From the NCBI RefSeq assembly GCF_000196175.1, contig NC_005363.1, positions 2,418,001 through 2,482,000 on the forward strand: a DNA stretch of 64,000 nt, in the 5' to 3' direction. Source of the stretch: Bdellovibrio bacteriovorus HD100. Lineage in GTDB: Bacteria; Bdellovibrionota; Bdellovibrionia; Bdellovibrionales; Bdellovibrionaceae. Each line of letters begins with the position of its first letter. The first letter of the stretch is position 1. Positions 43,701 through 52,315 of this stretch are shown here, in pieces. The notes beneath the pieces were generated by a model. That model was not told the origin of the DNA. It searched no databases and worked only from the letters and a program-made list of their open reading frames with translations. The position numbers were made by a program, and so were the translations under genes.

Positions 43701-45718
43701 ATCGCTGCATTCGGTCCCGTCAAAGTGGCAGTGTTGGCCGAAGTCCCTTTGTATTCAGAGCCCTTGGTATTATCGAATATCAAATTTCCCGTAACCGAGT
43801 CACCGGCTTTGTTCACCGGAGTATAACCCAAAGCTGTCGTAATATCAGCAGCAGCCACTGCCGCTCCGCTGGTCACGCGGCCTTGAGCATCCGTCGTGAC
43901 TTTCGTGTAAGTCCCTGCCGTGCCGGTCGCCTTCAGCGTCGGATTCGGATAAGTACCTGTCAGATCTCCACCCGCAGATCCAGATGGAGCACCGTTCACG
44001 CAAGAAAAGCTTGTTCCATTGAACGTGACATACTGATTTGCACCGCAGGTTGGGATGGTTTTATACTCCAGAGCGCTTCCCGCCCCATTCATTCCCAGCA
44101 ATTGATTAGCCGTGCCTGCCGCGCTCAAGCCTGTACCACCTTTGGTCACAGGCAGAGTTCCCGTGACACCTGTACCTGCAAGACTGAGTTGAATGTCCTG
44201 ACACTCAAACTTGTCTGTGATCGACGACCAACCCATTGTTTGGCTGGCAGTACAACTTGCAACATTGAATGCGGAGCCGGTTCCCAAGCTGTCTTTCAGT
44301 TCTGACAGCTTCACATAGTGGGGAACCCAACCAGTTCCATCCACATACTTCAGGAACTTTTGATCATCTGTCGCCAAAGCTTTCGCCACAGGGATCTCGT
44401 TGATTTTTACAACTTTCGGATTTGGCAAAGTTCCGCTTAGATCCTGCCCCAAACTGGTAGACTCCTGAAAAGCCCCCGTCGGAAGGGCCACCCATTGCAA
44501 TTTACCAGCACCATCAGTTTGTAAAACCATGTTGGCATTCGCCGCATTTGTCATCGCAGGCCATTCAAGACTGTATCCAGCCCCGCCCGCAGGGTAAGTG
44601 AAGGTTAAATAATTTGATCCATTCCAGATTTTTAGGTTTTGCCCGGCAAGATTCGTAGCCGAAACATTCGTGCTCTGCACGTCCACAGTCAGGGTGCCTG
44701 AGGTGATTTTATTCGCAGGTAGCGCCGGGATATCACTGTCAGCCAAGGTCGTCCCCGTCGTCACGCGACCATATTTGTCAGCCGTAACTTTGGTATAAGT
44801 TCCTTGCGTATTAAGTTCTTCAAGGCTCAGAGTGGCTGCTCCTGCGGTGGCACCTCCGGCCAGACCGGCCCCCGCCACGACGGAGGTGATAGTTCCGCCA
44901 CCGGCAACAACGGGCTGCCACGAGGCGTTCGTTCCATCCGTTTGCAAATAATAGTTGGTCTTTCCGGTTTGAATGGGAAGCAGATTCTGCAAGGCCGCCA
45001 TTGAGGTTGTGGCTCCGGTGCCCCCTTGGGACACGGGGACTGTGTAAGCACTGTCCAGACTCTGCGCCACGACCGCCGTCAAAGCGCTGGTGGCAGTGAC
45101 TGTTCCATCCGGATTTACGTTGGATAATAGATTTTCAAGTTTCGTCGTTTGCGCCAGCACCTTTTCAAGATTGGTCTGTGTAACCCCTTTCCCCGGGTCC
45201 ACCTGCAGGAAATCACTTTCCTCCTTACCATTCAAGGTTTCGGAATTCACGGCATAAGCCATCGCACGCATATTAAAGTCAGCAAGCACGGGGATGCCAT
45301 TAACAGCCAAATCAATTCGAAATTTTCGAACCCCACTGCTTGCGCCAGGATTGAAACTTCCACTGACACGCCCGCCCCCTGCCTCTATGCATTTTAATCC
45401 GCTTCGAACCTTGGAATTATCCATAACCTCGGTCATCGTGAAACCAGGATCATCTCCATCCGTGACTCCCTGACCGATGACCAGATTGATGTAACCATTG
45501 ACTATGTTAACGGAACTGAATTCTTCTTCTCGTAAAATACAATTGTTCGCGGACAGGACCAATCCACGCACGCTGACACCTGCAGCAGAAGGATAATCCC
45601 CGCTGGGAAGTCTGATCACCCCCTGGAAGCTGATGCCTTTGTGGGTTCCCCCCGCAGCCAACGTGGATTGGCCTGCAAAACAGACTGCAATGGCACACCA
45701 ATGAATGAATTTATTCAT
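40757..45718 (-). CDS. Giant fibre-like surface protein with C-terminal S74 chaperone
   Basis: 1653 residues from the ATG at 45718 (signal peptide MNKFIHWCAIAVCFAGQSTLAA). The N-terminal domain begins GISFQGVIRLPSG, shared in outline with the 59730 protein. A very long region of Gly/Thr/Ser-rich repeats follows, including [27 protein letters not shown] and repeated [10 protein letters not shown] units, as in phage tail fibres. The C-terminus has SSDARLKKNV, the Ser/Lys self-cleavage site of the S74 intramolecular chaperone, then a coiled coil (about the last 45 residues). It probably forms a trimeric fibre or adhesin. A lipoprotein gene lies directly upstream. Confidence 0.85.
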   Translation of the reverse strand: MNKFIHWCAIAVCFAGQSTLAAGGTHKGISFQGVIRLPSGDYPSAAGVSVRGLVLSANNCILREEEFSSVNIVNGYINLVIGQGVTDGDDPGFTMTEVMDNSKVRSGLKCIEAGGGRVSGSFNPGASSGVRKFRIDLAVNGIPVLADFNMRAMAYAVNSETLNGKEESDFLQVDPGKGVTQTNLEKVLAQTTKLENLLSNVNPDGTVTATSALTAVVAQSLDSAYTVPVSQGGTGATTSMAALQNLLPIQTGKTNYYLQTDGTNASWQPVVAGGGTITSVVAGAGLAGGATAGAATLSLEELNTQGTYTKVTADKYGRVTTGTTLADSDIPALPANKITSGTLTVDVQSTNVSATNLAGQNLKIWNGSNYLTFTYPAGGAGYSLEWPAMTNAANANMVLQTDGAGKLQWVALPTGAFQESTSLGQDLSGTLPNPKVVKINEIPVAKALATDDQKFLKYVDGTGWVPHYVKLSELKDSLGTGSAFNVASCTASQTMGWSSITDKFECQDIQLSLAGTGVTGTLPVTKGGTGLSAAGTANQLLGMNGAGSALEYKTIPTCGANQYVTFNGTSFSCVNGAPSGSAGGDLTGTYPNPTLKATGTAGTYTKVTTDAQGRVTSGAAVAAADITTALGYTPVNKAGDSVTGNLIFDNTKGSEYKGTSANTATLTGPNAAIGTSYVLRLPATQGTANQVMSVDGSGNLGWMTLGSLATSGTVNNSNWSGTALSIANGGTGATTQAGAANAVLPSQSTNAGKYLTTNGTDVSWAAVPTVTYGTTAGTALQGNQTFAGDVTGTVGVMKVEKLQNRSVAATAPTNGQVLKWNNGTSTWEPSADTDTNTTYTAGTGLSLAGTVFSVDTVPLANGGTGATTQAGAQTALGIGTAGTKDTGTISGKVPLIGLTGITANSMCTSDGTSSLVCNSPIPTGSKWTSAGSDIYYNTGNVGIGLTSPQRKLHVSGGGIQLTNSTVGDGVNDGFLVDYATNDVVLSNRKIGGSLRFGTNGFSDKLTISASGNVGIGTTGPTTKLDVVGTVKATAFQGDGSGLTGVSAAPAGADMQIQFNNAGAMSGASKLFWNNTNAGLSVGIGYDNSASYPLYVGKAATNTRVAISNESTDLAGNTAEIEFRLGGNDRGGIKMRTMNTASAQYDMLFWTKESGINLERMRIANNGNVGIGTTTPQSKLDVNGGIRATEICDEAGANCKDISSGWGATVPNLTLAADNTSVGLYADGGTNGVAVGHASYAPTSGVAVGDSADGNFQGTAVGYFANGAASGVSIGWNSNSTSEAVGVGAQAHASRYGVSLGFQAGYNANTGSLTAGNGNVFLGYKAGVDGGQRSNTFIIANNSMTAKTPLMFGKFDTGNVGIGTITPSAKLEVAGGLRVADGSLAAPSISFSANSDTGLYHYGGEGVGVVTDGTLAVGFTPWSAYYSTSIILPNGTAVEHAIGSGSAAGLFFPNAATLAVTTNGAERLRVDSAGNVGIGVTGPTSKLQVAGNITPDITASKNIGSSTLRWNNIYLSNAPDVSSDARLKKNVKDSDLGLDFVNSLRPVSWTWKDENQGATEHYGVIAQEAELAIAKAKGEPSDVIVTHNEDSDSYSVRYTELIAPIIKAVQELYRDLLDVKAANAAKDLKIRELERKNEEMTKRLEKIEKALNAK

Positions 45719-45977
45719 AGAACGCCCCTTCAATAACAACATTATTTGTCAGCACCTTTTGCTCGGAAATTTCGCCAAAGGCTCCGCGAACAACAACGCC
45801 ACTCGCGGTCGTCACCACTTCGGACGCCACAAAATCCGGCTCGACTCTTTGAGCATCCACAACTGAGTTTTTATTCAAGTCGATGATCGAAGCCTCGATT
45901 CCGCAGCCAACAAGAAAAGCTGCGGCGATCATCGCGGTAATACATCTAAAGAAATCGGCCCTGCTGCAAACGTCCAT
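45711..45977 (-). CDS. Small lipoprotein upstream of the fibre gene
   Basis: 88 residues from the ATG at 45977, with GAGGTGG just upstream; a GTG four codons earlier is the alternative. The signal ends AAAFLVGCG (canonical lipobox). The mature part is short and beta-rich (VASEVVTTASGVVVRGAFGE). It overlaps the start of the 1653-residue fibre gene by 8 nt, so it is translationally coupled and may anchor or assemble the fibre. The function is inferred from position only. Confidence 0.65.
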   Translation of the reverse strand: MDVCSRADFFRCITAMIAAAFLVGCGIEASIIDLNKNSVVDAQRVEPDFVASEVVTTASGVVVRGAFGEISEQKVLTNNVVIEGAFYE

Positions 45978-46042
45978 AAGCCACCTCACATAAATGTATC
46001 GGAAAGGTATAAGTGGCAGCTAAGACCTCAGCGCCAAAAAGC

Positions 46043-46069
46043 GCTCCCATGGCGCGTCTATGGGGGAGC
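46043..46069. promoter_or_regulatory. Dyad GCTCCCAT/ATGGGgGAGC
   Basis: Inverted repeat with one bulged G, about 80-105 bp upstream of the first TIGR02147 gene and in the divergent gap with the lipoprotein. It resembles the dyads at 46092 and 53129. Confidence 0.5.
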
Positions 46070-46091
46070 AAAGGCCACTTTAAAACTCGAG

Positions 46092-46119
46092 CGCTCCCAA
46101 TTCCCCACCTCTGGGAGCG
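46092..46119. promoter_or_regulatory. Dyad CGCTCCCA-N12-TGGGAGCG
   Basis: Perfect 8-bp arms with a 12-nt spacer, 27 bp upstream of the TIGR02147 gene at 46147. Candidate operator or RNA hairpin. Confidence 0.55.
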
Positions 46120-46146
46120 GCATCAGAGGCCGATTCCAACAAAATA

Positions 46147-46968
46147 ATGACATCACCAGATGGGTTATCTATAAAAGATGTAATGTCGCCTCATTTGATT
46201 TTAAAGAGAATTATTAAAGAGAAACAGGCCCACAACCCTCGTGTGTCGCTGCGACGAATCGCTGCAAGGATGGGGATCTCTTCCGGGCGGCTGTCAGAGA
46301 TTCTCAGCGAGAAACGCCCTCTCACCGCCTATTACGCCGATAAGTTTTGTGCCGCACTGAATCTTCCAGAATCGGATATCAGTGCGCTGAAAAGATCCCT
46401 GGCGGCACCGACCGACAAACAAACCTTTGGGCCGGTTTTAGAAGAGCACGTTGTTGAAAAGCTCGCTGACTGGAAACCCTACGCCCTGCTAAGCTTCTTC
46501 CAAACAACGATCTACGCTTCCCTTCGCCATCAACACGACACTCGCGAATCCCAAATTCAGGAAATATCAAAGCGTCTTAACCTAACAACACGGGAACTGA
46601 CGGTGTTGCTCGATGCCATGACTCAGACCGGACTGATCGAGTGGGATAACAGCGCTTGGCGCCCGACTCATAATGAGGCCACGACCGGTTACGACATTCC
46701 CAGCCACGCACGAATGCAGGGCCTTATTGCCGACTTGCATCTGGCTCAAGAAAAAATCAAGAACATCAGTGTCCATGAACGGGATTTCAGCTCCATGACG
46801 CTGACCATGGATCCCAAAGATATTCACAAAGCAAAAAAGCTGATCCGTGATTTCCGCAGGAACTTTGTGCGCGTCATGGAAAAGGGTTCTAAAAAAAGCG
46901 TCCACCAGATCAGCATTCAATTCTTTCCCATTGTGAGCTCAGATGACCCGTCGAAGGAGTCTTTATGA
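46147..46968 (+). CDS. TIGR02147-type transcription regulator, copy 1
   Basis: 273 residues. An N-terminal HTH (about 15-70, VSLRRIAARMGISSGRLSEILSEKRPLT) is followed by a TIGR02147/DUF4423-type effector region with KPYALLSFFQTT, LNLTTRELTVLLDAMTQTGLIE, and the closing FRRNFVRVMEKGSKKSVHQISIQFFPI. ATG at 46183 (MSPHLIL) aligns better with the paralogue at 53156 and is a plausible true start. It overlaps the secreted-protein gene by ATGA. It probably controls its own operon through the upstream GCTCCC dyads; that is inferred. Confidence 0.8.
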   Translation: MTSPDGLSIKDVMSPHLILKRIIKEKQAHNPRVSLRRIAARMGISSGRLSEILSEKRPLTAYYADKFCAALNLPESDISALKRSLAAPTDKQTFGPVLEEHVVEKLADWKPYALLSFFQTTIYASLRHQHDTRESQIQEISKRLNLTTRELTVLLDAMTQTGLIEWDNSAWRPTHNEATTGYDIPSHARMQGLIADLHLAQEKIKNISVHERDFSSMTLTMDPKDIHKAKKLIRDFRRNFVRVMEKGSKKSVHQISIQFFPIVSSDDPSKESL

Positions 46969-48038
46969 AAAGTCTGATTTTTATTTTGTTGGCCTTTTCC
47001 AGCAAGTCCCTGGCCCTGGACTCCCGTCCTCAAGGCTATGAAAGAGGCAATGGTGGATTTTTGATGACCTGCTCAAGCCAGAGCTTTTTGGGAGCGGGCG
47101 TTTTCTCGGTGGATCATATCGAAGCCACCTATCTGCATGCATTGCCTGCCGCCGAATCCCTGAAGCTTTTGCGGGATGAAGTCGAAGTGGTTCGGTATAT
47201 CCTGAACAAGCTGCACACCGTAAATCCAACCCGGGCGGAACTGTACACACAGTGGCTTCAGGAACTTTTGAATTCCCGGGAGTTTGTAAAGAACTTTGCC
47301 TTCATTCCCCTGCCCGACAGCAGCACCACCATGATTCCGGAATACTGCAAACAGGAGCAGGCAGCGATATTCATCACCACACCTGGAAAATCCAAACTGC
47401 GTTTCCTGTTCAATCAAAACCTGTGGGAACAAGCCTCCACCCTGGACCGGGCTTACCTGCTGCTGCACGAGCTGATCTACCGCGAAGCCCTGCTTGGTGA
47501 AAACAACCACACCAACTCTGTCGCCGCGAGATACTTGAATGCCTGGCTTTTTCATTCAGTGGAAGACCTAAACCAACAGGATCTGCTGGAGCTGCTGCGG
47601 TCGCTGCATTTTTCCCGCGGCGACTATAATGGTGTGACGTTAAGACTTTTTGTGCGAACACCCTCGGGAAACCTCACTGGTCTTCGCCTGGCACCGATCA
47701 TTTACTTCCCGGGTTCCAGTAATATCCGCGTGGCTCCGCTGGCTGATTCCTTTACCGTTCGCATTGGCGAAGACATCTTCCACAGAGTCTGCAACGAAAG
47801 TTTTATCAACGAGAAGTTTCCAAGCTTTGTGGAGTTTTACCCTTCCGGAAAAATCAAAAAAATGGTGTTTCAGGCGACAGATGGAAACGTCCCGTCCAGC
47901 TACACCCCGGGATATCTCAAGACCCAATGCTCTTACAAAGGAAAGAACAAACTTGAATTTAATGAAAACGGGGAACTGACAAGTGCATCTTCGGTCCCTG
48001 AATCTCTGAGTGATGCTTATCTGGCGGACGTGGACTAG
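46965..48038 (+). CDS. Secreted partner of TIGR02147 regulator, copy 1
   Basis: 357 residues with a signal peptide (MKSLIFILLAFSSKSLA). The first 230 residues are homologous in outline to the 53884 protein. Shared blocks are GNGGxxxxC near the N-terminus, xPxxCxxxQxAxxF, and LWxxxxxxxxAxLxxHExxxxxAL, here LLLHELIYREALLG. The HE pair suggests a metal or catalytic site, but there is no HExxH. A beta-rich C-terminal extension of about 120 residues is absent from the paralogue. It is translated with the regulator through the ATGA overlap. The function is unknown. Confidence 0.68.
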   Translation: MKSLIFILLAFSSKSLALDSRPQGYERGNGGFLMTCSSQSFLGAGVFSVDHIEATYLHALPAAESLKLLRDEVEVVRYILNKLHTVNPTRAELYTQWLQELLNSREFVKNFAFIPLPDSSTTMIPEYCKQEQAAIFITTPGKSKLRFLFNQNLWEQASTLDRAYLLLHELIYREALLGENNHTNSVAARYLNAWLFHSVEDLNQQDLLELLRSLHFSRGDYNGVTLRLFVRTPSGNLTGLRLAPIIYFPGSSNIRVAPLADSFTVRIGEDIFHRVCNESFINEKFPSFVEFYPSGKIKKMVFQATDGNVPSSYTPGYLKTQCSYKGKNKLEFNENGELTSASSVPESLSDAYLADVD

Positions 48039-48049
48039 GAAGCCTAAAA

Positions 48050-48084
48050 AAAATGGCAGACATCCTTTCAATGCCTGCCATTTT
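48050..48084. terminator. Intrinsic terminator, bidirectional
   Basis: AAAATGGCAG-N15-CTGCCATTTT between convergent genes, with A/T-rich flanks. Confidence 0.82.
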
Positions 48085-48104
48085 ATCAATTATTTTCTTT
48101 ATTT

Positions 48105-48662
48105 TTAGAATGTTTCGCAGCGGATGGAACCCACACAGTAGGATGGGTGCACCTGATCGCCACACTGTTTACGAGTATTGTATTCAGCCTCTATCAATGA
48201 TTTCCCCTCCCCTTTGAAAGTTTTTGCGTAACCTGTATCAGTCAACATACAAATAGCGCCTGCAATCGGACGATCCTGGCGTGGATCAGAGCACTTCACC
48301 GCCCCTTGGCAGTAGCTGGAATGCACCGCTTTACCACAGGCTTCGCGAGCCGCCGCTTCCGCCTCAAGTTTTATGCGGCCTTTACCCAAAAAGACTTTGC
48401 TGTATCCGGTGTCGGTCACCATGCAGGCCACCTCCGCGGCGACTGGCGGGTAAGGTTCCGGTCTTTGATTGTATTCCAGATTGGAAACGCGCTGGTTGAT
48501 CTGACTGATGATGCCTTCCAGCTGATTCACACGGGTTTCAAGAATGCGGATGCGTTCCAAAGAGCGTTCTTGACCTCGCTCTTGTGCGCCCGCGCTGTTG
48601 GCAAAAAGAAAACAGGCAGCTGACAGACCCAATACCAAAGAATTTCTAATAAGTGACATCAC
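48105..48662 (-). CDS. Secreted coiled-coil protein with duplicated domain
   Basis: 185 residues with a signal peptide (LGLSAACFLFANSAGA). A coiled coil follows (about 28-68, ERIRILETRVNQLEGIISQINQRVSNLE). Two tandem copies of a roughly 50-residue unit then appear, each with (I/V)xCMxTDTGY-x-K-x-F-x-G-x-(G/K)-x-x-x-EA and later CGxxVHxSYCxGxxxC. The paired cysteines imply disulfides. The function is unknown; the oligomeric coiled coil suggests an envelope structural role. Confidence 0.65.
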   Translation of the reverse strand: MMSLIRNSLVLGLSAACFLFANSAGAQERGQERSLERIRILETRVNQLEGIISQINQRVSNLEYNQRPEPYPPVAAEVACMVTDTGYSKVFLGKGRIKLEAEAAAREACGKAVHSSYCQGAVKCSDPRQDRPIAGAICMLTDTGYAKTFKGEGKSLIEAEYNTRKQCGDQVHPSYCVGSIRCETF

Positions 48663-48764
48663 AAAGACCCCCAGGTGTTTTACCTCTTCGCCCCATCGAA
48701 GAAGGTGAAAACAACTAGAGCAAGATCAAGGCCAACGCTTTCGGTGTCAGAGTGCCACCAAAAT

Positions 48765-48797
48765 AAAAAAGCAGCGGCATTTCTGCACGCTGCTTTT
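48765..48797 (-). terminator. Intrinsic terminator of the aminopeptidase gene
   Basis: AAAAAAGCAGCG-N11-CGCTGCTTTTT. Read on the minus strand it gives a T-run right after the stem, 23 nt past the stop at 48820. Confidence 0.87.
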
Positions 48798-48819
48798 TAC
48801 ATACTTTTTCAAGATAAAA

Positions 48820-50364
48820 TTACTTGGACACGCGAGAGTTCAAAAACTCAATCAAACACTGAACCGGCTGACCGCTGCCGCCGCTGGCAAGCAACGCTCC
48901 ATGAGCCTTGTCCGTCCAGGCATACACATCCAAGTGCGCCCATTTTTTTCCGCGCACGAATTTCTGCAGGAACAACGCGGCCGTGATGGCGCCGCCAAAG
49001 CCACCGCCAGAGTTTTTGCAATCCGCAAACGGTGAAGACAGGTCACTCCAGTATTTTTCAAACAAAGGCATGCGCCAGTTCAGATCCCCGGAACGCTGAC
49101 CGGCTTTGGTCAAAGCCGCTGCCAGTTCATCATCGTTCGAGAACAGACCCGCGATTTCAGCCCCCAGGCCCACCTTGATTGCGCCTGTCAGGGTCGCAAC
49201 GTCGATGACCAGTTCAGCTTCTTCCGCACCTTTTTGCGTGCAGGCCACATCCAAAACGTCAGCCAAAACCAAACGGCCTTCGGCATCGGTGTTGTCGATT
49301 TCAACTTTCATCCCGCTGCGGGCGGTGATCACGTCCCCCGGACGGAAGGATTTTCCATCCACCGCATTTTCAGCCAAGGCCAGATAGAAATCCAAAGGAC
49401 CCGGATAGTTGCTTTCCGCAGCCCACTGAGCCAGGGCGATCACACTGGCCGCGCCACCCATGTCTTTTTTCATCAGGCGCATCGCTGAACTTGGTTTGAT
49501 GTCCAGGCCGCCGGTGTCGAAGGTGATCCCCTTGCCGACAATGGCCACGGGCTTCAAAGCCGACTTCTTTGTCGGACGGTATTTCAGATGAACCATGCAA
49601 GGGCCGTGTTCCGCCCCCTGCCCCACAGCCACATGCAGACCCATTTTTTCAGAAACCAGTTTTTTGGTGTCCCAAACAGTGACTTTGGTGTTTTTCGGGA
49701 AGCCCAGGCGTTTGGTCGCCATTTCCGCGAAAGATTTTGGATTCAGGTCGTTCGGTGGCAAATTCACCATGTGACGGGCTACGTTGACCGCGCGGGCACG
49801 CAGCATTGCATCCTTCGCAACAGCCTTGTCCCAGGTACCCAGAGTTTTTCTCAACGCCACTTTTGGCAGATCAGCCAGCTGCTTGCCGTCAACAAACTGA
49901 CGGAAGTTGTAAACTGCCACATCCAAACCCACCAAAGCGCCCAGATCCTGAGCTCCTTCAGTGCCATGGAATTCCATCTGAACGGCTTTCAGGTGGTGGG
50001 CTTTCAACTGGCTCACCAAAGTACCGAACTGATCACGGGCCCAGGAATAAGCCGCTTCATCAATCAGACCGTCATGGCCGACACTGGCTTTTTTACGCGG
50101 GCGAAGAATCCAAACCGGGCCGCTGCTTCCCGCAAAATACACAACCTCACGGTCGTTCTGCTTCAGGGACTTCACCTGCCAGTCCAAGGCATGCTCTTCA
50201 ATCAGGGAAGCGAACTTCGCAGAGTCATCCACTCCCAGGAAATAGACAAAGCCTGTCATTTCATTTTTTACTTTAAGTTCTTTGCCGAAGTCGAAAGTTT
50301 CAATCCAGGAATGGAATTGAAGCTTCCCCGCCGCCTTTGCTGCTGGAGTCGCTTTTTTAGCCAC
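48820..50364 (-). CDS. Leucyl aminopeptidase family (M17)
   Basis: 514 residues. The catalytic M17 domain contains GKGITFDTGGLDIKPS, MKKDMGGAASV and the signature NTDAEGRLVLAD, which supply the two-metal ligands and catalytic Lys/Arg. The N-terminal macro-like domain is divergent and starts after a short Lys/Ala-rich tail (MAKKATPAAKAAGK). It is a cytoplasmic hexameric aminopeptidase, complementary to PepN for recycling peptides. Exact naming as PepA or PepB is uncertain. Confidence 0.9.
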   Translation of the reverse strand: MAKKATPAAKAAGKLQFHSWIETFDFGKELKVKNEMTGFVYFLGVDDSAKFASLIEEHALDWQVKSLKQNDREVVYFAGSSGPVWILRPRKKASVGHDGLIDEAAYSWARDQFGTLVSQLKAHHLKAVQMEFHGTEGAQDLGALVGLDVAVYNFRQFVDGKQLADLPKVALRKTLGTWDKAVAKDAMLRARAVNVARHMVNLPPNDLNPKSFAEMATKRLGFPKNTKVTVWDTKKLVSEKMGLHVAVGQGAEHGPCMVHLKYRPTKKSALKPVAIVGKGITFDTGGLDIKPSSAMRLMKKDMGGAASVIALAQWAAESNYPGPLDFYLALAENAVDGKSFRPGDVITARSGMKVEIDNTDAEGRLVLADVLDVACTQKGAEEAELVIDVATLTGAIKVGLGAEIAGLFSNDDELAAALTKAGQRSGDLNWRMPLFEKYWSDLSSPFADCKNSGGGFGGAITAALFLQKFVRGKKWAHLDVYAWTDKAHGALLASGGSGQPVQCLIEFLNSRVSK

Positions 50365-50418
50365 TTTAAATCCTCACTTTTAGTTTGTGATTAGGGTGAT
50401 ATTCCGTAGAATCATAAT

Positions 50419-51450
50419 ATGACGTGGACAGAGACCACAAACCTAAAATTTTGCTTACTCAATGCAGAGAACCTGTTTTTGATGTTTGATGGAATCCCGT
50501 CCAAGGAGGCTCTGAACCTGAAAGAAGCTCACTGGCAGCGTCTATCCACCTCGGTCTATGAAAACAAGCCTCTGAAAAAGACTCAAGACATCGCCAAAGC
50601 CCTTAAAGAGATCAACGCCGACATCATCATGCTGTGCGAAGTGGGCGGGCTTGAGTCACTGAATAACTTCAACCTTCTCTTTATGGATGAGGCCTATTCC
50701 CCTTGTCTGATTGAGGGAAACTCTGAGCGCAATATCGACGTAGGCTTTTTGATCCGCAAAGGGCTGCCGTTCTATTTTGACCTTCAGTCCAACAAACACC
50801 GCCTGATCAATTACCTGTATCCGCACGAACGCGACAGCCTGGCCCACGGCTATCCGGTCAAAGGCGGCAAGATCACCACCAGCCATAAATTTTCCCGGGA
50901 TGTGGTGGAGTTAAAGCTTTTCAAAAGCGACCGGGACAAACCCTTCATGATCATCCTGCTGACGCATTTAAAGTCCCGACTGGATCCGGAACGCATCGAT
51001 CCAAACGGTTTTGAACGCCGCCAGGCTGAATTGCGCACTTTGATTGAAATCTACCAGGAACTGGAAAAGACCCACCCGCAGGTGCCGGTCATGGTGGCGG
51101 GTGACTTTAATGGCAATGCGGGGCTCACCGGAACCGATGAAGAGTTTAAAGACATCTACAACCTGACTTCGCTGCGCGACGTGTTGGAAGTGGCGCAGCT
51201 AGAAATCGAGGAGCGCGCGACCTTTTATCAAGTCCGCAATTCTTCGCGGGCCGACGGGCGGCAAATTGATTTTGTCTTCATCCCACCTCTGCTGCATCCC
51301 TATCTGAAGCCGGCTTCAGCCCATGTGCATCGGTACAAAGATGAGTTCGGCATGGCTCACGACATTCCCCGCAATATGGATGCCAAGTTAAGCCTGCCTT
51401 CGGATCATTATCCTTTGGTGTTCGAAATTGAGAAGCTTCCTTTGAAATAA
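50419..51450 (+). CDS. Endonuclease/exonuclease/phosphatase-family protein
   Basis: 343 residues. The EEP-fold motifs are LNAENLF (N-terminal Asn), IIMLCEVGG (metal Glu), the RNIDVGFLIRKGL strand, LTHLKS, MVAGDFNGNAG (catalytic Asp-x-Asn), RQIDFVFIP and the terminal SDHYPLVFE (Asp-His). No signal peptide is seen. Members cut DNA/RNA or hydrolyse phosphoesters; the substrate cannot be assigned. It is divergent from the M17 aminopeptidase across 54 bp. Confidence 0.88.
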   Translation: MTWTETTNLKFCLLNAENLFLMFDGIPSKEALNLKEAHWQRLSTSVYENKPLKKTQDIAKALKEINADIIMLCEVGGLESLNNFNLLFMDEAYSPCLIEGNSERNIDVGFLIRKGLPFYFDLQSNKHRLINYLYPHERDSLAHGYPVKGGKITTSHKFSRDVVELKLFKSDRDKPFMIILLTHLKSRLDPERIDPNGFERRQAELRTLIEIYQELEKTHPQVPVMVAGDFNGNAGLTGTDEEFKDIYNLTSLRDVLEVAQLEIEERATFYQVRNSSRADGRQIDFVFIPPLLHPYLKPASAHVHRYKDEFGMAHDIPRNMDAKLSLPSDHYPLVFEIEKLPLK

Positions 51451-51462
51451 GAAGCCAACATA

Positions 51463-51491
51463 TTGACGTTTTTCACGGTCAAATTTATTCT
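51463..51491 (+). promoter_or_regulatory. Strong sigma70-type promoter for apaG
   Basis: TTGACG (51463-51468), a 17-nt spacer, then TATTCT (51486-51491). The predicted transcription start, about 7 nt after the -10, falls within a few bases of the ATG at 51502, so the mRNA may be leaderless. Confidence 0.65.
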
Positions 51492-51501
51492 GAATGTCAC
51501 T

Positions 51502-51891
51502 ATGGCAATGCAAAAAACTTCAATCCCTGATTTCCAGATCACCGCGAAAGTCGTCTACGTACCGTCTGAGTCGCGTCCTGATGAAGGCTACCATTTCTTT
51601 GCCTATAAAATTACTATCACCAACACAGGATCAACCCCTGCCCAACTGATGAGCCGTCACTGGGTCATCACCGATGCGTTGGGTAAAAAAGAAGAAGTCC
51701 GCGGCCCTGGTGTTGTCGGATTACAGCCTAAAATTCAACCTGGTCAGACCTTTGAATACGACAGCGCCTGCCCACTGACAACCTCCACCGGCAGCATGGT
51801 GGGACGCTATTTCTTCGTGGGCGAAAGTGGCGAAAGCTTCTCTGTGGAAGTTCCCGAGTTCTATCTGATTGCCCCTTTGGCACTGCATTAA
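51502..51891 (+). CDS. apaG: ApaG/DUF525 protein
   Basis: 129 residues, as in E. coli ApaG (125). It is an all-beta FNIII-like domain with AYKITITNTG, LMSRHWVITDALGK and the GxGxxG-like VRGPGVVGLQP, and ends EVPEFYLIAP. The ATG at 51502 was chosen from family length; ATG at 51508 is also possible. No SD is visible, and the sequence just upstream is a promoter. ApaG proteins have been linked to cation homeostasis and nucleotide binding; the function is unsettled. Confidence 0.88.
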   Translation: MAMQKTSIPDFQITAKVVYVPSESRPDEGYHFFAYKITITNTGSTPAQLMSRHWVITDALGKKEEVRGPGVVGLQPKIQPGQTFEYDSACPLTTSTGSMVGRYFFVGESGESFSVEVPEFYLIAPLALH

Positions 51892-52006
51892 ATCCCTGCT
51901 GTTCCTAATTCGCTTTTGAACATTACATGGTCCAGTTTTCAGTTTTTGGCTGGAAATTGCGAAGAAACCCGTGCTAAACCCTCTGGCAATTCACGGGGGG
52001 CGATGA

Positions 52007-52315
52007 ATGACGTGGTTTAAAAATCTCAAAGAGCTTCTGGGCCTTGAAAAACCCGATATGTGCCTGTGCATGGTCGTCTCTGAACAAGAAGGTGCTGAGA
52101 TCTGGGTTGAAGGTCAAAGAACCAACTATTTCACCCCCAAACTGGTCGCGATCAAAAAAGATCATCCGGTGAAAATCACCGTGAAAATGATCGGGCACGA
52201 ACCACACACAGCTGTGGTGAAAAGCTCGCACAATCTGACCTATTACTATTGCAACCTGGAGCGCATCCCGCTTAGACTCGTCAGCAATGAAGTCTATAGA
52301 TCTGCCCATCGTTAA
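52007..52315 (+). CDS. Small PEGA-like domain protein
   Basis: 102 residues without a signal peptide. The central 45 residues (EGAEIWVEGQRTNYFTPKLV, then HPVKITVKMIGHEPH) follow the PEGA pattern of a short beta domain. An SD-like GGGGGGCG precedes the ATG. It overlaps the GNAT gene by 29 nt, so coupled expression is likely. The function is unknown. Confidence 0.6.
   Translation: MTWFKNLKELLGLEKPDMCLCMVVSEQEGAEIWVEGQRTNYFTPKLVAIKKDHPVKITVKMIGHEPHTAVVKSSHNLTYYYCNLERIPLRLVSNEVYRSAHR

Noticed and set aside
46965-48038. Zinc metalloprotease call for the secreted partner from LLHELIY
   Set aside because: The sequence has HE but not HExxH, and no further ligand could be placed.
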